A DNA stretch of 64,000 bases from Tragulus kanchil (Eukaryota > Chordata > Mammalia > Artiodactyla > Tragulidae). Made by a program: the position numbers and the translations under genes. Where the stretch lies: the NCBI GenBank assembly GCA_022376925.1, contig JAIOJX010000027.1, positions 18,183,471 to 18,247,470 on the forward strand. Direction: 5' to 3'. The notes beneath the pieces were generated by a model. The model was given only the letters and a program-made list of their open reading frames with translations, had not been told where the DNA came from and ran no database searches. Positions 11,845-23,701 of the stretch are shown here, one piece after another; the stretch's first letter is position 1; each line of letters starts with the position of its first letter.

Positions 11845-12030
11845 ACCCAAATGAACTCGGTTTCAGATATTGTCATTACAACTTCCTGGTAGTGAACCCT
11901 GGGAAAAAACAAACAAACAAAAAAACCCTTAAACTCTTTGAGCCTCCTCTATGAGATAGAAATCATAGTTAGATTTTTGTGAAGACTCAATGCCTGGGCT
12001 GTACTGTGTGCTTAGTAGATGCTAGTTTTC
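11845..12030 (+). mobile_element. MIR SINE, forward
   Basis: The pattern aaactctttgagcctc, then gtgaagactcaatgcctggg, then gtgcttagtagatgctag follows the MIR core and tail. An A-rich insertion sits near 11904-11928. Confidence 0.65.
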
Positions 12031-13389
12031 ATTACTATAATCTTTCCTTTCTTTACTTTCCATAAGCGTGCACTATTTGCAACTGCCTGGTTTCATTTCT
12101 GGTGTTTAAAAATCGGATTAGAATCTGCATTTAGCAATTGGTGTCTTAAAAAGGCATATCTGGTGTTCTTAGTAATTTAAGAGACACCATGTAGAAATGA
12201 TTTCTAAAGGAACCAACACCCCTCTGGTTTGCTGCCCAAGAATGCAGCCTTGCTCTTATGTTTTTACAAGCCTTATGCTGATTTATGTTTGCAAATGTAC
12301 TTTTGGTAGTTTTCTTAGGCTGTATTCCCAGTGTCTTTCTTTAGATAACTATTGTATATATATTTTGTGCAGTATTTTCAAAGTAACAAGGAAGAAAGAA
12401 TGAAGAGAATAAAATGCATGTTAGTTTTTGTGGGATAAATTCCAAACCGACTTATTCTAGTAGGAATTCTTCTTTTCCCCCATTTTTCTTTTGGTCAAGT
12501 TATCTGCCCTGATACCATTCTAGCACTCTTGCTATTTCTACTTTGAATTAACTCACTCGATCACAACTAGTTACTGTATTCGTATTTAACGTCTGAGTAC
12601 TGATCATGCCTAAAAAGTGCAACAAGATGATGCTTAAAAGGTTATAATGTAACTCAGGAGAGGTCTTCAGTTTCCTGGATATTGCTAATGCATTTATTAC
12701 ATATACAGTTTTATTTGCTTCAATGCCCAACTCTACCGTAAGTTCAAGACCTGAATCAGCATTTCCCCTTGCCTATTAAATCTTAATAGTAGAACATACA
12801 ATGTAGCTTCTCCTTGGTTACCTTTGAGTGCCAGACATCAAAGATCAACCTGGTTTTTGTAGAAACGACAAAACCAGAGTGGAAATTGGATATAAATTTT
12901 ACTCTGTTTTTCAATAGCTGTAGACTCTTTAAGTAAATCCACTCTGAATTTTGGTTCCCATATTTTAAACAAGGCGGTGGTTTAATCCTTAACTTCCTAC
13001 TGCTACTAAAACACCATGGCTCTGCAGTCAGCTTACATCAGTCTGAATTTTGCTCTTCTCTAAAAATCAAGTGCTGTTATTGGCCATCTGCCTATTTATA
13101 CCAAGAGCTGTCTGGTATGTTTGTCCAAGTAGATGTTGACTATTGTTTTCAGAGATATGACATAAGATTCCAGGCAGCCAAACCTGTCTGGATTATGAAG
13201 ATGGTACCTTACTTTTCTTTAGTCTCATAGTAATAGTCATTTTGAAGTGCCATGAGCTTCTTTATTGATCTGGTCTCTCTCTGTCTATACAGACAGATAC
13301 AGACATACACGGATGAATATCCACCTATGTGATCCATTCAGTGTCCATATACCTGTGCAGAGATAGATAAGCTCTAGCTCTGATCCTAT
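12031..13389. other. Non-coding sequence, no element recognised
   Basis: Starts as single-copy DNA and enters pair G at 12794. No coding signal or repeat family is recognised; open frames are under 70 codons. Confidence 0.5.
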
Positions 13390-13743
13390 TGGGTGTTATT
13401 TTTCTTTCTGTAGGGTGTTTTATTTTTTTTTATTTCTTTGTTTTCAGCTGTGCTGGGTCTTTCTTGATGCTCACAGACGTTTCTCTAGTTGCGGTGCAGT
13501 GCGAGGGCTTCTCATTGTGGTGACTTCTGTTGCCGAGCACGGGCATTAGGGCATGCAGGCTTCAGTCGCTGCAGCACAGGGCTCAGATGCTGCAGTTCCC
13601 CGGCTCTAGAGCTCAGGCTCAGCAGTTGTGGTGCACAGGCTTAGTTGCTCCACAGCATGTGGGATCTTCCCAGACCAGGGATTAAACCCAACTGTCTGGC
13701 ACCGGCAGGCAGATTCTTTACTACTGAGCCACCACGGAAGCCC
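13390..13743 (-). mobile_element. Long CHR-type SINE, reverse
   Basis: Begins with a T-rich stretch (reverse of the A tail), passes through gctgtgctgggtc and cttagttgctccacagcatg, and ends on the reversed head ccaccacggaagccc. A possible target duplication is tgatcct(a/g)tt on each side (about 13381 and 13744). Confidence 0.85.
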
Positions 13744-13771
13744 TGATCCTGTTCATAAACCTAGATCGTCT

Positions 13772-13856
13772 TGGGACTTCCTTGGTAGTCCAGTGGTTAT
13801 GATGTCACCCTTTAATGCAGAGGGTGCAAGTCTGATTCCCGGCAGGGAGCTAAGAA
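13772..13856 (+). mobile_element. CHR-type SINE, truncated at junction
   Basis: The gggacttccttggtagtcc head and B-box are present, but the copy is cut where pair G restarts. Confidence 0.8.
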
Positions 13857-14496
13857 TCTCCCAAAAAACGATCTTTTATAAAACATACAATGTAGCTTCT
13901 CCTTGGTTACCTTTGAGTGCCAGACATCAAAGATCAACCTGGTTTTGTAGAAACGAAAAACGAGGAAATACAAATTTTACTCTGTTTTTAATAGCTGGAT
14001 CATAAATCCACTCTGTTTCAATAGCTGTAGACTCTTTAAGTAAATCCACTCTGAATTTTGGTTCCCATATTTTAAACAAGGCGGTGGTTTAATCCTTAAC
14101 TTCCTACTGCTACTAAAACACCATGGCTCTGCAGTCAGCTTACATCAGTCTGAATTTTGCTCTTCTCTAAAAATCAAGTGCTGTTATTGGCCATCTGCCT
14201 ATTTATACCAAGAGCTGTCTGGTATGTTTGTCCAAGTAGATGTTGACTATTGTTTTCAGAGATATGACATAAGATTCCAGGCAGCCAAACCTGTCTGGAT
14301 TATGAAGATGGTACCTTACTTTTCTTTAGTCTCATAGTAATAGTCATTTTGAAGTGCCATGAGCTTCTTTATTGATCTGGTCTCTCTCTGTCTATACAGA
14401 CAGATACAGACATACACGGATGAATATCCACCTATGTGATCCATTCAGTGTCCATATACCTGTGCAGAGATAGATAAGCTCTAGCTCTGATCCTAT

Positions 14497-14850
14497 TGGG
14501 TGTTATTTTTCTTTCTGTAGGGTGTTTTATTTTTTTTTATTTCTTTGTTTTCAGCTGTGCTGGGTCTTTCTTGATGCTCACAGACGTTTCTCTAGTTGCG
14601 GTGCAGTGCGAGGGCTTCTCATTGTGGTGACTTCTGTTGCCGAGCACGGGCATTAGGGCATGCAGGCTTCAGTCGCTGCAGCACAGGGCTCAGATGCTGC
14701 AGTTCCCCGGCTCTAGAGCTCAGGCTCAGCAGTTGTGGTGCACAGGCTTAGTTGCTCCACAGCATGTGGGATCTTCCCAGACCAGGGATTAAACCCAACT
14801 GTCTGGCACCGGCAGGCAGATTCTTTACTACTGAGCCACCACGGAAGCCC
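14497..14850 (-). mobile_element. Long CHR-type SINE, reverse (second copy)
   Basis: Duplicate of 13390-13743 through pair G. Confidence 0.85.
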
Positions 14851-14878
14851 TGATCCTGTTCATAAACCTAGATCGTCT

Positions 14879-15050
14879 TGGGACTTCCTTGGTAGTCCAG
14901 TGGTTATGATGTCACCCTTTAATGCAGAGGGTGCAAGTCTGATTCCCGGGCAGGGAGCTAAGATCTCACACGTCTCATGGCCAAAGAAACAAAACATAAA
15001 ACAGAAGCGATACTTTAAAAAAGTCAATAAAGACTTTAAATCAGTTCACA
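14879..15050 (+). mobile_element. CHR-type SINE, complete copy
   Basis: Complete version of the element cut at 13856: head, B-box, ggccaaagaaac linker and a tail with gtcaataaagactttaaa. Confidence 0.88.
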
Positions 15051-15094
15051 TCTACATTTATCTATATGTATATCTATATCTATACCTAACATCT

Positions 15095-15213
15095 TGGGAG
15101 CTTCCCTTGTAGCTTACCTGGTAAAGAATCTGCCTACAAACAGGAGACCTAGGTTTGATTTCTGGGTGGGGATGATTCTCTAGAGAAGGGAGTGGCTACC
15201 CACTCTAGTAATC
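15095..15213 (+). mobile_element. Bov-tA SINE, partial
   Basis: Head gggagcttcccttgtagc, cctggtaaagaatctgcc box and the first part of the tail (cccactctagtaatcttg). It is followed at once by a second head, so the two form a tandem of partial elements. Confidence 0.85.
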
Positions 15214-15217
15214 TTGG

Positions 15218-15305
15218 GCTTCTCTGGTGGCTCATATGGTAAATAATCTGCCTGCAATGCAGGAGACCTGAGTTCAATCCCTGGGTTGGGAAGATCCTTC
15301 AGATC
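15218..15305 (+). mobile_element. Bov-tA SINE head, second in tandem
   Basis: Head ggcttctctggtggctc through ccctgggttgggaagatcc, stopping without a BovB-derived tail. Confidence 0.85.
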
Positions 15306-16449
15306 GTGAGATCGATTGCTTTATTTAGAACAATTTCTCCTCTTAGTACACTACAGTATTGCACCCTGCCTAACTAAAGACATTGAAAATATACATCGAG
15401 TGAGCAGGATGATCAAAGAGAAAATGAGCTATTTTCATGTTTCAAGGGTTAAGCTAAAAAATCAAATCATTAACTCACCATCACTGTTCTGTGAGAACGA
15501 TTATAAAGAAAAGTTGTTACGTTATAGGTCTCCCCCCAGAAGGAGGTCAGGTTTGCACATTGTAACCTCACATAGGCTCTGTCTTATTACTGGTTTCACT
15601 TTGGCAGCTACACACCCAAGAACGAAAGACATAAAAGCCACACTCTTAACAGCTATTTCCTACTTTCTCCACAAATCTATTTAAACATCTTGTGACCTGA
15701 GGGGTGAGGGGTCAGTGGATGACTTTCCAAATGAATTATCACCTGTCTGCTCTGTCATTTCAGAAGCACTTACAAATTCACAGGATTGTTCACAATTACC
15801 TTTCATAATACAGGTATTTTAAAACTATACTCATTCTCCATTCTTATGTTTTCGTTCATAAAACCTCAGTGTACGTAGAATCAGAATAGCTGCAAGAAAT
15901 ATGGAACCATGCTTCATTGTAGAAAACAGCGAGGATTTACAAAATACTCTCAAATCCTTTTGAAAACCTTGTCTTCAGTAGGGAGCTTCAGAATTAAGTC
16001 TTTGGGATTTGGAAATTTAAATGGTGCTGTGAGAGAGTTACCGTTTTTTCATTTTTAAAGAAGAATAAAGTACCCAAACTTGTGTTTTGAAATACCATGT
16101 TGAGGATAGAAAGTTCACATTCATATTCAAACTAAAGGAAATTGAATTATATAGTTGTAGTAAAGACCCTCCCTAGCTGGTTGCCTGCTGACACTTCCAT
16201 GATTAACATGATTTCAGTCATAAATTTTTGTCAGTACAGCCATATCTCACCTCTCCAATGACAAAACACACACACACTCACAAAGAAATGAGAGTGCAGG
16301 AAAGCTGAAACTTTCTGACATCATAAGTCAGTTTGTACAATATTAAAATAGCAATTCTTTGGACAAAGGAAAGCAAGCACAGTCATTAGTCTTAGGTCCA
16401 GTATAATCTTGAATATTTCTTCTGTTGATAGACTGTTGCACATGGATGT
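15306..16449. other. Single-copy non-coding sequence
   Basis: No repeat family or exon is recognised. A 122-codon open frame (15316-15684) is not recognised and its first codons overlap the SINE edge; I do not call it a gene. A short CA repeat lies near 16268-16280. Confidence 0.5.
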
Positions 16450-16597
16450 ACGTTCAGGTGTGTCTGGCTGTCTGTGGCCCCATGGACTATAGTCTGCCCG
16501 GCTTCTCTATCCATGGAGTTTTCCAGGCAAGAAACCTGGAGGGAGTCACCATTTCTTCCCCTAGGGGATCTTCCCAACCCAGGGATCTAGCCCTGAT
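16450..16597 (-). mobile_element. Bov-tA SINE, reverse, partial
   Basis: Reversed tail with gtggccccatggactatag, then gtcaccatttcttcccctag and aacccagggatctagccc; the reversed tRNA head is missing. Confidence 0.85.
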
Positions 16598-18296
16598 CTA
16601 TTCTTAATAAATTCCTCCTCTTAAATAAAGTCTGTATGGAAAATTATCCACACATATTCCTGCCTAGCACAGGTGATAGTAAAAAATAATAACTACCTTA
16701 CTGTAACTAAACCTGATTTTATAAATGAATATGTAATGAGGTGATGGCAATTCTGAGCAATGAAAGTCCCCAAAAGTATATGACTTTTACTGACACATTG
16801 TATCAAGTTAGAGATTACTGAATAATTCTGGAATCATATTAACCCACTTTAGAGTAATAATTTAAAATACTGTATTTGCATAAGATATCGTGAAAAAGTT
16901 ATAATTTCATTGGTGTGTCAAACTGGAAACTGCTTTGGGAAAATATTATTTTAATATTAATCTGGTTTATGCCTAATTAATGTAATGAGTTCTTTCATAT
17001 TAAAGGAATCTTTTTTCCTCTCAACCCATATAGCCTGAAATTCGCTGCTCTCAGAATTTTTAGAAAGACAGCACATGATCCTTCTCTCTAACTGGAATCA
17101 CCGTAATGTTGGTTAGGCTTTTATTTCTCCTATAAAAAATAAAAAAACAAGTCTTTTATTTAGTAGAATCTATTTCCCAGGTGTTAAATTTTCCAGAAGA
17201 GTATTTCCCTTGTCTTAAGTCCTGGCTTGTCTGGGGTTGGTCTCTTCTGACCAGTTGCTTGCATATAAAGAGAGTTAATTTCAATTCAACTCCATAACCT
17301 ATTTTCCACTGTTTGTAGATGACACTACATAGTGAAAATGAATATTGTTCCTTGTTAAAATAGTTTTTCTACTTCAAAATTGATGTGGCTTTGAATTTAA
17401 CTTCCTAGTTATTAATGATAACATCATTAATGATAACAAAGATGCTATGTCTAAATAGCAATATGTCTAAATAAAGTTAAGTTGATTTAATTGGGACAAA
17501 TTTCTCTTCCAAAAGACTAGGGTGGAAGATTTTCACATGAGTAGTAGTCTGTTGTCATCTGAACAGTAACTCGTGTGGTGTCATAAAATTTAGCTCGATA
17601 TAAGCATTAGTTACTAAGCCACACACTTTCTTTTTCACTTTACTCTTCAAAGGCTTCAAAGTCCTGCAGAATGCATTTTAGCAGGGGGTCCCCACTTATA
17701 CTTCTGGGCACCATTTATTGGAAGCAAGATCACTGGAATAACTCTTTTACCCTAAGTCATAAGGAAACAAGATTTCTTTATTCCTTTTTTTTTCTTTTTT
17801 AAATATTGGCTGCAAGAATGAAAGTTTAGCCAAGAGGGATTTTAAAATACCTTTCTGTTACATTTTTCCCAAATCTACAAGGCCAAAGCTTAGAAGATTT
17901 AATTTTAAAAAGATTTCCTCTTATCATGAACAGGTTATGACATAAGCCAATTCTAGTTTAATATCTTCTTAAGTAGAACAGAACTTCTCAGAATTCCTGT
18001 GAATTTCCCCGTTTGATTCTCTTCTTTCCCTCTTGCCTGCCACTTTCCAAGACTTCCTGTCATCTTTGCTCCACCGTTTGCAACCTGCATGACCCTTCAA
18101 CCCTGTACAAGCTCCACAAAACTTTCCTCCAAAATTGAAGCCCACAACTATGTCTTCCCACACTTGATTTACCAGGATAGAACTTATGCGTTGCATTTGT
18201 AAGTATAGGACAGATAAAAATTTATTAACAAATAGTTCGTATACAGTTGATATCTTTAATCTATTATAATTATTGAAGGCAAAAAGAGAAGGGGTC
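16598..18296. other. Single-copy, repeat-poor, AT-rich sequence
   Basis: No recent SINE or LINE is seen over 1.7 kb, which is long for this window. No exon is recognised. Short near-palindromic AT motifs occur, for example attaatgataacatcattaa near 17411-17430. Confidence 0.5.
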
Positions 18297-18446
18297 AGCA
18301 GAGGATGAGATGGTTAGGTAGCATCGCCGACTCAATGGGCATGAATCTGAGCAAACTCCAGGAGATGGTGAAGGACAGGGGGGCCTGGCGTTCTGCAGCC
18401 CACGGGGTCACCAAGAGGAGGGCACAACTGAGGAAGTGAACAACAG
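18297..18446 (+). mobile_element. BovB LINE 3' end, forward
   Basis: Translates, with a broken frame, to the last part of the BovB reverse-transcriptase reading frame (gaggatgagatggttagg, then catgaatctgagcaaactcc, then cacggggtcaccaagagg). It is 5' truncated to about 150 bases. Confidence 0.85.
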
Positions 18447-19861
18447 CGTCATCAACTGGTACTGCTCCCCTCTAGCTACATCTGGGTGGCTACTATGGCA
18501 ATAGCAGACATTTTAAGATGAATCAATTCTTGTTTACATCGAGCCGTGTGGTCCTCTGAAGAAGCAGGTATGTTTCTCTGCCACCCTGCTCACTCAGTTG
18601 GAAAGCCACACGTAAGCGACCCCGTGTGGTGTCTCACAAGACTTTAGTAATTAAGCACGAGCGTGAACATCACCCTGAAGTACTTCCTCTCTGGGTGAAT
18701 CATCTGGATTCGGGGAGTCCGTGGAGAAACAGAGATGAATGAGAGGAACTGAAACTGGGAATGTTTCCCTGTTGCGTGCGTGCATTTCAGGGAGCCTGGC
18801 ACAATCTAATCATTTCTTTATTACAGGGAAGGGTGCTGTCTAATCAGTAGTGATAGGAAACCACCAGCAGGGTTCTGAATAACTGACTAAATATAAGCTG
18901 CTGCTTGGCACAGCTGTGATCTGAAAGGGCTGTCTCTCCTCCCGGAGTTCAGAAGGCTCTGTCATGGACTTGTTTCTCCGGACGCTTTGCTCTCTTCCTC
19001 GGAGGTCTGTTACCTTTGGACACACTGGGCTCATTGCGGGGAATCTGCATCAAAACGCTCCTCCACTGAGGAAGCAGAGCCACGGTGGCTTTGTGACGTT
19101 GACATTTCAAGTCCGCTCACAGGTCCACATACAAATCAAAGTTGAATATGATCTGTGACGGTTTTATTGCATGCTACTGCTTTAAAAGACAAAAACAAAA
19201 ACCTTCCACCCCTTGGAAACTTCTGATTAATGTGAGGACAGGTAGTAAATTTGTCCATTGCATCCTGTCTTAATTTCTAAAATAACAATCAATAAATCTA
19301 AAGTAACAATAAATCAATAAAATAATAATCTACCATTCTTGCGTTACCTGTCCTCTCATGGTACATGTTGACATCCTTTTTAGAAGCATACCTTGAGCAT
19401 GTTAGTAGGCAGAGAAGTTGATGTAATCTATAAGAATATAGCAATCTATAAGAATATTAATGCAAAACCGAGTCAGGCTGCGGGAGAATCCAGCAGAACA
19501 GCCTAAGGCTGGCTCTTAGCTCACAGGAGAGCAGAAAGTGCTCCACCCGTCGACACCCGGTACAGAAGTGATTCTCACCAGACGTGGTTTTGGCCGTCGT
19601 GACCTCACAAGGGCTGGAGGGGCTTGGGTGAGGGTGAATGGAGGGGGTTTGCTACTGACATCTAGTGGGTAGAGAGAGCTCGGGATGCTGAACCTCTGCG
19701 TGGCTCAGGTCTGCTCCAGCTAACCCCAGCTCCCATCAGAGCATCTAAAAATTACTAGGTCAAAATGTAAATAGGGGCTAGGCTTAAAGTCCTAAACTAC
19801 AGGTAAGCACCTTTCTACCCCTGACATGATGAAGGTGTTGCTTTCTTTTTTAGAGAGTTTT
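18447..19861. other. Non-coding sequence, moderately GC-rich, no element recognised
   Basis: Enters pair H at 19029. Contains scattered CpG and short open frames on both strands at 18840-19158, none recognised. Confidence 0.5.
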
Positions 19862-19920
19862 GGGTGTGTGTGTGAGAGAGGTGGATGTAGGAGGGGAGGG
19901 AGGGAGGGAGGGAAAGAGAC
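19862..19920 (+). repeat. GT/GA-rich low-complexity tract
   Basis: A short GT run is followed by gggagggagggagggagg. The G-run spacing could in principle form a G-quadruplex, but this was not tested. Confidence 0.8.
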
Positions 19921-19954
19921 TTCTGTGGATGAGAAATGCATGCGCTGACTATGC

Positions 19955-20122
19955 AAATACGTTCTCTCATGAATTGTTCAGGTACTATAGAAAATAGTTT
20001 GGAGGTTCTTTATAAAACTAAAATGAAGTTGCCATATGACCCAGCAGTAACACTCCTGGGCATATACTCAGAAAACTACTTCAAAAGGCACATGTACTGC
20101 AATTTTCACTGCAGCATTACCT
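19955..20122 (+). mobile_element. L1 3' UTR fragment, cut at junction
   Basis: The sequence atagaaaatagtttggaggt, then ccatatgacccagcagtaac and gcagcattacc is typical of the mammalian L1 3' UTR. It is interrupted by the pair H junction. Confidence 0.85.
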
Positions 20123-20952
20123 GGCTCATTGCGGAATCTGCATCAAAACGCTCCTCCACTGAGGAAGCAGAGCCACAGTGGCTTTGTGACGTTGACATTT
20201 CAAGTCCGCTCACAGGTCCACATACAAATCAAAGTTGAATATGATCTGTGACGGTTTTATTGCATGCTACTGCTTTAAAAGACAAAAACAAAAACCTTCC
20301 ACCCCTTGGAAACTTCTGATTAATGTGAGGACAGGTAGTAAATTTGTCCATTGCATCCTGTCTTAATTTCTAAAATAACAATCAATAAATCTAAAGTAAC
20401 AATAAATCAATAAAATAATAATCTACCATTCTTGCGTTACCTGTCCTCTCATGGTACATGTTGACATCCTTTTAGAAGCATACCTTGAGCATGTTAGTAG
20501 GCAGAGAAGTTGATGTAATCTATAAGAATATAGCAATCTATAAGAATATTAATGCAAAACCGAGTCAGGCTGCGGGAGAATCCAGCAGAACAGCCTAAGG
20601 CTGGCTCTTAGCTCACAGGAGAGCAGAAAGTGCTCCACCCGTCGACACCCGGTACAGAAGTGATTCTCACCAGACGTGGTTTTGGCCGTCGTGACCTCAC
20701 AAGGGCTGGAGGGGCTTGGGTGAGGGTGAATGGAGGGGGTTTGCTACTGACATCTAGTGGGTAGAGAGAGCTCGGGATGCTGAACCTCTGCGTGGCTCAG
20801 GTCTGCTCCAGCTAACCCCAGCTCCCATCAGAGCATCTAAAAATTACTAGGTCAAAATGTAAATAGGGGCTAGGCTTAAAGTCCTAAACTACAGGTAAGC
20901 ACCTTTCTACCCCTGACATGATGAAGGTGTTGCTTTCTTTTTTAGAGAGTTT

Positions 20953-21012
20953 TGGGTGTGTGTGTGAGAGAGGTGGATGTAGGAGGGGAGGGAGGGAGGG
21001 AGGGAAAGAGAC
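20953..21012 (+). repeat. GT/GA-rich low-complexity tract (second copy)
   Basis: Duplicate of 19862-19920 through pair H. Confidence 0.8.
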
Positions 21013-21046
21013 TTCTGTGGATGAGAAATGCATGCGCTGACTATGC

Positions 21047-21722
21047 AAATACGTTCTCTCATGAATTGTTCAGGTACTATAGAAAATAGTTTGGAGGTTC
21101 TTTATAAAACTAAAATGAAGTTGCCATATGACCCAGCAGTAACACTCCTGGGCATATACTCAGAGAAAACTACTTCAAAAAGGCACATGTACTGCAATTT
21201 TCACTGCAGCATTACCTACAATAGCCAAGACATGGAAGCAACCTCAATGTCCATGAGCAGAGGAGTGGATAAACGAAATATGATACATCTATACGCAATG
21301 GAGTATTACTCAGCCATAAAAAAAGAATGAGATACTGCCATTTGCAGCAACATAGACAGACCTGGAGATTATTTTAGTAAGTTAATTACATCAGAACCAG
21401 AAAGACAAATACCATATGATATCACTTATATGAGGAATCTAAAATATCACACAGATGAACTTATTTACAAAACAGACGCACAGAGATAGAAAGCAAGCTT
21501 AGGACTACTGAAGGAGGAAGGGAGTGGGGAGGGACAAATCAGGAGTCTGGGATTAGCAGACACAAACAGCTCCGTGTAAAATAGATGGGGGACGTGTGGA
21601 TACTGTGGAGGATTCAGGCTGATGTGCGGCAGTAAACAACGGAACTGTAAAAAATAAAAATACAACAGGAACTTACTGTATAGCATGGGAAACTATGCTC
21701 AATATCCATTATTTATAAAACT
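21047..21722 (+). mobile_element. L1 3' UTR, long fragment
   Basis: Continues through ttacaatagccaagacatgg, ggagtattactcagccataa, caaataccatatgatatcac and the terminal catgggaaactatgctcaat. Order and strand fit a 5'-truncated L1. It carries no intact reading frame. Confidence 0.9.
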
Positions 21723-21800
21723 GTCTTACAAGTCCTCTGCAAGGGAAATCTACAGGGACAAAAAGTAAGCCAGAATTACCTTGGGCTCACTATGGGTAGT

Positions 21801-22021
21801 GGCCTTCTCAGGCGGCTCACATGTAAAGAACCCACCTGGCAATGCAAGGGACGCCAGAGATGCGAGTTTGATCCCTCGTCAGGAAGATTCCTTGGAGAAG
21901 GAAATTGCAACCCATTCCAGTATTTTTGCCTGGGAAATCCCATGGACCGAGGAGCCTGGAGGCCTGAGGGCTACAGTCCATGGGGTTTCAAAGAGTCAGA
22001 CACGACTAACTGAGCACACAG
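21801..22021 (+). mobile_element. Bov-tA SINE
   Basis: Nearly complete: ggccttctcaggcggctc head, gagtttgatccctcg B-box, and a tail ending in gagtcagacacgactaactg. Confidence 0.9.
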
Positions 22022-22044
22022 ACGGCCGCGGGTGGAAGCTGATA

Positions 22045-22200
22045 CAAAGAGGCTCTCTGAGCTTTTTGGAAGGATGGAGATGTTCTGTATCTCAATGGCA
22101 TGATATTTGCACAGGTGAACGTATTTGCCAAAACTCACTGAACGTATGCTTAAAATGGGTGAACGTGATGCATGCAAGTTGTATGAAAATAAGCAAACGG
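22045..22200 (+). mobile_element. Ancient L1 3' end fragment
   Basis: The motifs gatggagatgttctgtatct, ccaaaactcactgaacgtat and gcttaaaatgggtgaacg match the last part of older L1M 3' UTRs. It may be older L1 sequence split by the Bov-tA at 21801-22021. Confidence 0.65.
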
Positions 22201-22390
22201 TGTTTAATTGCCCAGATCAGATGACACATTATAGGACCATTGCACCCTTACATCCAGAAGATAAAGCACCTCACACTCAGATCTGGCAGTGGAGCTGTAC
22301 CGTAGTTGATGTAAATAACAGCTCCTGACCCCTCCTACTTTCTCTACGTACTCTGCTTAGCCATGAAACTGTCACAGGCGCTGTTACTAT

Positions 22391-22582
22391 TTTGTTTTTT
22401 TATTAGTTTTAATTTTTATTGAAGTTTAGTTGCAATGCTGTGTTAGTTTCAGCTGTACAGCAAAATGAAGCAGTTCTGCGTAGACATCTCTCCCCTCTTT
22501 TTGTATTTCCTTCTCATTTAGGTCACCCTAGAGCAATGAGTAGGGTTCCTTCTGCCGTACAATAGGTTCTCATTCCTTATCT
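22391..22582 (-). mobile_element. L1 3' end, reverse
   Basis: Reverse complement of a ruminant L1 terminus: tttttattgaagtttagttg, then gtgttagtttcagctgtaca, then gagtagggttccttctgcc. Confidence 0.85.
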
Positions 22583-23452
22583 ATCGCTATCTCTATTTTA
22601 ATGATGAGAAAATTGAACCCCGAAGATCCTCTTAGTCAATGTATACTAAACTGTGGGGAAAAAACTAAGGCCTTCACCCCATCAGTATTAAAAGTAAGTC
22701 ATAGGTTTTTGGAGACCTGCTGTCGTACCGAAGGACACACAGCTACACAATGAATGGACCAGGAAGCAAATGTAAACTTTTATTGGTTTTTTCCCATGAT
22801 GCTTAGGGCAACCTTATGATATAGGATCTAACCTGGAGAGAAAGAAGGTGTGAATAACTCGGCTGGATCCCATGTGTGCCAGGCTCAGCTGGCACAGCTG
22901 GGTCACCTAACACATGGTCACAAAGGCGCAATTTTCCCTGTTGCTTCTGACACACTGTATCGCATCCTGTAGCCTCAAAGTGCTGGTGACGGCATGTTTT
23001 TACATTGAAATAGTATTCTTGTTAATGTAGGGATGAATCAAGATGTACCAAGAAAGAAATCATTTGTTTGCACGTAGTGTGTTGCTGAAAAGAGAGACAA
23101 GACTGTGTGTCAGAAAGAACACGCGTGGCTTTGTCGAATAAAGAAAATTTGAGGAGAGTTTATTTATAGACAATCCACTTGTAACATGTGGGTGTGGTAG
23201 GGAAGCCACACAGAGAACCCATGAGAGGACAGCGAACAATTCTCTCACCCTGAAATAAAATACAAGGTGCCCATTAGACCTGACGTTCAGTAACGCATAC
23301 ATGACGTACATTTTAGTGTCATTGTACTTTCCCCTGCTTTCTGGTAAGGCTTGCAATACTAAGCCTTCTCTCCAAACGAAAGGAACAGATTGAGATTTCT
23401 GGGAGTACTATTGTTTTTATTAAGTCTTTAGGATTCTTTATTGCTCCTGACC
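22583..23452. other. Non-coding sequence within pair I
   Basis: No mobile element is recognised. 23407-23452 is filler between the two copies of pair I. Confidence 0.5.
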
Positions 23453-23509
23453 CTCCTACTTTCTACGTACTCTGCTTAGCCATGAAACTGTCACAGGCGC
23501 TGTTACTAT

Positions 23510-23701
23510 TTTGTTTTTTTATTAGTTTTAATTTTTATTGAAGTTTAGTTGCTATGCTGTGTTAGTTTCATCTGTACATCAAAATGAAGCATTTCTGCGT
23601 AGACATCTCTCCCCTCGTTTTGTCTTTCCTTCTCATTTAGGTCACCCTAGAGCAATGAGTAGGGTTCCTTCTGCCGTACAATAGGTTCTCATTCCTTATC
23701 T
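23510..23701 (-). mobile_element. L1 3' end, reverse (second copy)
   Basis: Duplicate of 22391-22582 through pair I, with several substitutions because it lies near a piece edge. Confidence 0.85.

Larger units (their letters stand above)
9617..11847 (+). repeat. Head-to-tail duplicate pair F (shift about 1,115)
   Basis: Copy 1 is 9617-10731 and copy 2 is 10732-11847, abutting exactly. Both hold a hairpin-like Bov-tA, a hAT relic and a BovB end in the same order. A one-base G-run difference near 10402 is visible. Confidence 0.92.
12794..14967 (+). repeat. Head-to-tail duplicate pair G (shift 1,089 rising to 1,107)
   Basis: Copy 1 is about 12794-13856 and copy 2 about 13883-14967. The first 150 bases of copy 2 are heavily scrambled by substitutions and a small local repetition; after about 14030 the copies match closely. 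Loss of quality at the piece edge is typical of this window. Confidence 0.9.
19029..21217 (+). repeat. Head-to-tail duplicate pair H (shift about 1,092)
   Basis: Copy 1 is 19029-20122 and copy 2 is 20123-21217. Differences are single-base indels, for example a shortened G run at the very start of copy 2. The pair includes a GA-rich tract and the start of an L1 3' end; the L1 continues only after copy 2. Confidence 0.92.

Noticed and set aside
15316..15684. Plus-strand frame of 122 codons
   Set aside because: Starts at the edge of a SINE, no recognised protein, AT-rich codon mix; expected by chance at this window size.
17676..17720. Possible hAT terminus (gcagggggtccccac)
   Set aside because: Only a short end-like motif is present, with no matching second end or internal similarity.
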